Origin: Abelmoschus esculentus
Lineage: Eukaryota; Streptophyta; Magnoliopsida; Malvales; Malvaceae
DNA length: 64,000 nt
Direction of reading: 5' to 3'
Assembly: GCA_035048815.1 (NCBI GenBank)
Contig: JAUCBN010000055.1
Location: forward strand, 69,501-133,500
Shown here: piece after piece, positions 61,989-64,000 of the stretch
How the letters are laid out: the number at the start of each line of letters is the position of its first letter
How positions within the stretch are numbered: the first letter of the stretch is position 1
Program-made: the position numbers and the translations under genes
The notes under the pieces: generated by a model
Seen by the model: only the letters and a program-made list of their open reading frames with translations
Database searches by the model: none
Told to the model about the DNA's origin: nothing

Positions 61989-63129
61989 TGCTTTTAGGGT
62001 TTCGAGCAGAGCTGATGCGATGTAGGTAGAGCAGAGTGCTGATGTGGTTCTCGTTTTTTCCTGTTTTATAATTATACTGGGTTCAAACCCTAGTCCCGGT
62101 TCTCCCAGCATCCATTGTTGGAGAAACATTTCTGTGCATGCTACTACAGCCCAAGTACAAGGCTCAAGGCCCAAAGTACTATACAGCCTCTATAAGATTT
62201 AAAGTTTAAGTGATTTGATTATGGGGAGCAAAATTTGACTCAAATCGAATTAAAATTTTTAATTGGATTTGATTTAAATCATAATTTATAAATTTGAATT
62301 GACTTAAAATAATTAAATGAAGTTTAAATTATAAAAAATAACTCAAAATTTTTTATAATTAGTGAAGTAATTTTCAAATTTATTTGAAGAAATGTATGAT
62401 TTCTGTGTATAGTAAAGTCTTTTAAATTTAAATCAATTAATACAATAATATTATAAATATTAATAATTAAAGTTAAAACAATTCAATTTGATTTGACTTA
62501 ACTTGGAAAAATTGAAATAAAATTTGAGATATAAATATTTAATTTGACTCTACTTCATCGAATATTTGATTTTTTTTTTTTTGAATAAAGAGTCCTATAA
62601 GAGTGTTAGTACTAATACCATAAGAGCTCCTTAAGTGCTCCCATATCATTATGTCTTCTCCAAATCGTCGTATTCTGCTACCTTTGGTCTGTACATTTCC
62701 TTGACGACACACGTGTTTTACAATCCCTTCTTGGCCTTGGGACTTCAATCATGGGGGATCACTATTCACTTGCTACAAATATACACACTTCAATCTTATT
62801 AACATATAGATGGAATGGGGAAAACAATATTCCTTGGGGAACAAATTTCCATACCAAATACTAGTAGTTATAAAGACAATGGTGGTTCAATACTTTCATA
62901 TTCAATGTCGTGGACACCACAACAAGCAGCAAATAATACCAAAATGTAGACACAAACAAAGAAAATTATAAAGACAGCCTAACAGCAGCAGCAGCAGCAG
63001 CACATCAACGTGTAATTATATATGTAATAATGAAGTGGATGGGACCCTCCTCACACCGACATACACATAATTTTACAACAACCTAGTGGACCCTCTCGAT
63101 TATTAAATAAATCTGGCTGAACCCAAACC
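61989..63129. other. OLA1 promoter and chitinase-like gene 3' flank
   Basis: The first ~200 bp hold the OLA1 5' UTR and promoter. The stretch 62200-62580 is A/T-rich. A short (CAG)n run is at 62983-63001. The remainder is probably the 3' UTR of the chitinase-like gene. No further gene is seen. Confidence 0.5.
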
Positions 63130-63550
63130 TTAAGAAGAAGTTGCAGTCTTAGGAGATGAGGCGGGGTTGAAAGCTTCCTGCTCGGCACAAGTTAGCTCAT
63201 CGTGAGGCCCTGCCTGCTCTCGTCCCACACCCAGCAGATCCAGGTAATAGAGGTAGTGGGAGATAATGGTGCTCATCGGATTGATATCGCCTTGCCCACA
63301 AGTGTATTCTCCGTAAAGAACGTTCATAGTGGTGCCAAAAGTAGTACCCCTCTTGGCCAATGTGTCATTCTTGGTTGGTTTCCAGTTGCCGACAAAAATG
63401 TCATGAGCTGAAGGTTGGTTCTTCTTGGTTGGCGTCATCCACCTCCAAATGGCAGCCTGGAAAGCAATAGTTGCGTTCTGCTCAAGATACTCAGGATGGT
63501 GCAACAGATCAACTTTTATACCATCCCCAGCAGCTCCGTAGTTGTAGTTC
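63130..63550 (-). CDS. chitinase-like protein (CTL1/CTL2, GH19), last exon only
   Basis: Terminal exon of a secreted GH19 chitinase-like protein of the CTL1/POM1 group, which in plants binds glucan or chitin-like oligomers and is needed for cellulose assembly in cell walls rather than for chitin cleavage. The exon opens at an acceptor (intron AG at 63552-63551) and encodes about 139 residues to TAA at 63130-63132. Conserved blocks are RNYNYGAAG, QNATIAFQAAIWRWMTP, SAHDIFVGNWKPTKNDT, and the tail HYLYYLDLLGVGREQAGPH then CAEQEAFNP. The catalytic-site region lies upstream, beyond the window, so activity cannot be judged. The final 450 bp of the window are its intron. Confidence 0.88.
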
Positions 63551-63637
63551 CTACAACCATAAAGCCACCGGAAACACTTGGTAGTCAAAGACTACTAATA
63601 CAAGCATAAATCATCCCTGCAACCTAGGGAAAACATC

Positions 63638-63677
<40 letters not shown>

Positions 63678-63687
63678 TATATGTATA

Positions 63688-63743
<56 letters not shown>

Positions 63744-64000
63744 TATACATATATCCAACAAGTGACCTCAAAGATGCAGGTAATCTAAGGCAGTAAGCAC
63801 TGAAACAGCAGCACATAGTTCATGTCGACAATAACAGGTGCAGATGTACTTGAACAGACATATTATGTTACTTGGACTCGAGTAAATGTCAGACAAAAGT
63901 GTGTTGAACTTTTGCTCAGATTTATGTCCAGAAATAGTCCGGACACTGTTATTTAAAGAAAGAAGAATCCGAGCTGTATAGCATTCCTATGAATAATTTA
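63551..64000 (-). other. intron of the chitinase-like gene with microsatellite
   Basis: No coding sequence was recognised between the acceptor at 63551 and the window edge. It holds an (AC)n-(TA)n compound microsatellite (63643-63755) and, near 63861-63900, a stretch resembling the dispersed repeat seen in other introns. Confidence 0.6.
63643..63755. repeat. (AC)n-(TA)n compound microsatellite with palindromic arms
   Basis: About 16 AC units are followed by ATATGTATATGTATATGTGT, about 19 TA units, and then ACACATATACATATACATAT, the reverse complement of the first arm. The array is self-complementary and could extrude a cruciform. Confidence 0.9.

Noticed and set aside
61854..62174. N-terminal extension of OLA1 from an upstream ATG
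   Set aside because: The extension has no family resemblance, and the ATG at 61988 gives the standard N-terminus and 394-residue length.
1..64000. CRISPR arrays, bacterial operons, tRNA or rRNA genes
   Set aside because: No regularly spaced repeats of CRISPR type, no prokaryotic gene arrangement, and no cloverleaf or rRNA sequence was recognised by eye; a tRNA scan would be the decisive check.

Overview
This 64 kb window is nuclear DNA from a flowering plant, most likely a core eudicot. Short exons are separated by AT-rich introns with GT..AG borders, the intergenic DNA is AT-rich with plant-type transposon remnants, and every recognisable protein belongs to a conserved plant family. The species cannot be fixed from the sequence alone. 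Gene structures below were built by hand from reading frames, splice borders and phase; each multi-exon model was checked to stay in frame. Family names come from remembered resemblance, not a database search.

Layout. 4-3125 (-): F-box/kelch gene whose single intron holds a pogo/Emigrant-like transposon and repeated sequence around the splice donor. 3126-7015: AT-rich intergenic DNA. 7016-10638 (-): plastid peptide chain release factor 2 (HCF109 type), divergent from 10887-16613 (+), a FemAB/DUF482-like protein; 248 bp with a G-box separate their start codons. 17540-22869 (-): 3' part of a DRP2-type dynamin, lacking its GTPase half and interrupted by a broken Ty1/copia element. 22971-26438 (+): DRT111/SPF45 splicing factor. 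26860-27325 (-): frameshifted HD-ZIP III homeobox fragment. 28138-30000 (+): ARF-GAP plus C2 protein of the AGD11-13 group. 32092-36096 (+): WPP-domain-associated coiled-coil protein. 36245-36492: solo LTR with perfect target-site duplication. 38521-48081 (+): VPS54. 49097-52759 (-): GHR1-type receptor pseudokinase. 55031-55330: LTR-like block beside a primer-binding-site motif. 56320-61988 (-): OLA1/YchF ATPase. 63130-63550 (-): last exon of a chitinase-like GH19 gene running out of the window.

These are mostly unrelated housekeeping genes, as is usual in plants, not an operon or pathway cluster. Loose themes are membrane traffic (AGD, VPS54 and the DRP2 fragment) and plastid function (release factor and, by inference, the FemAB-like protein). 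The most unusual stretch is 17.5-28.5 kb: a dynamin gene tail fused to a truncated retrotransposon, a gene tail inside the DRT111 intron, a homeobox pseudogene, and an ARF-GAP whose expected arginine finger reads lysine. I found no evidence of a wholly new biological system; the best leads are these rearrangements and the residue change.
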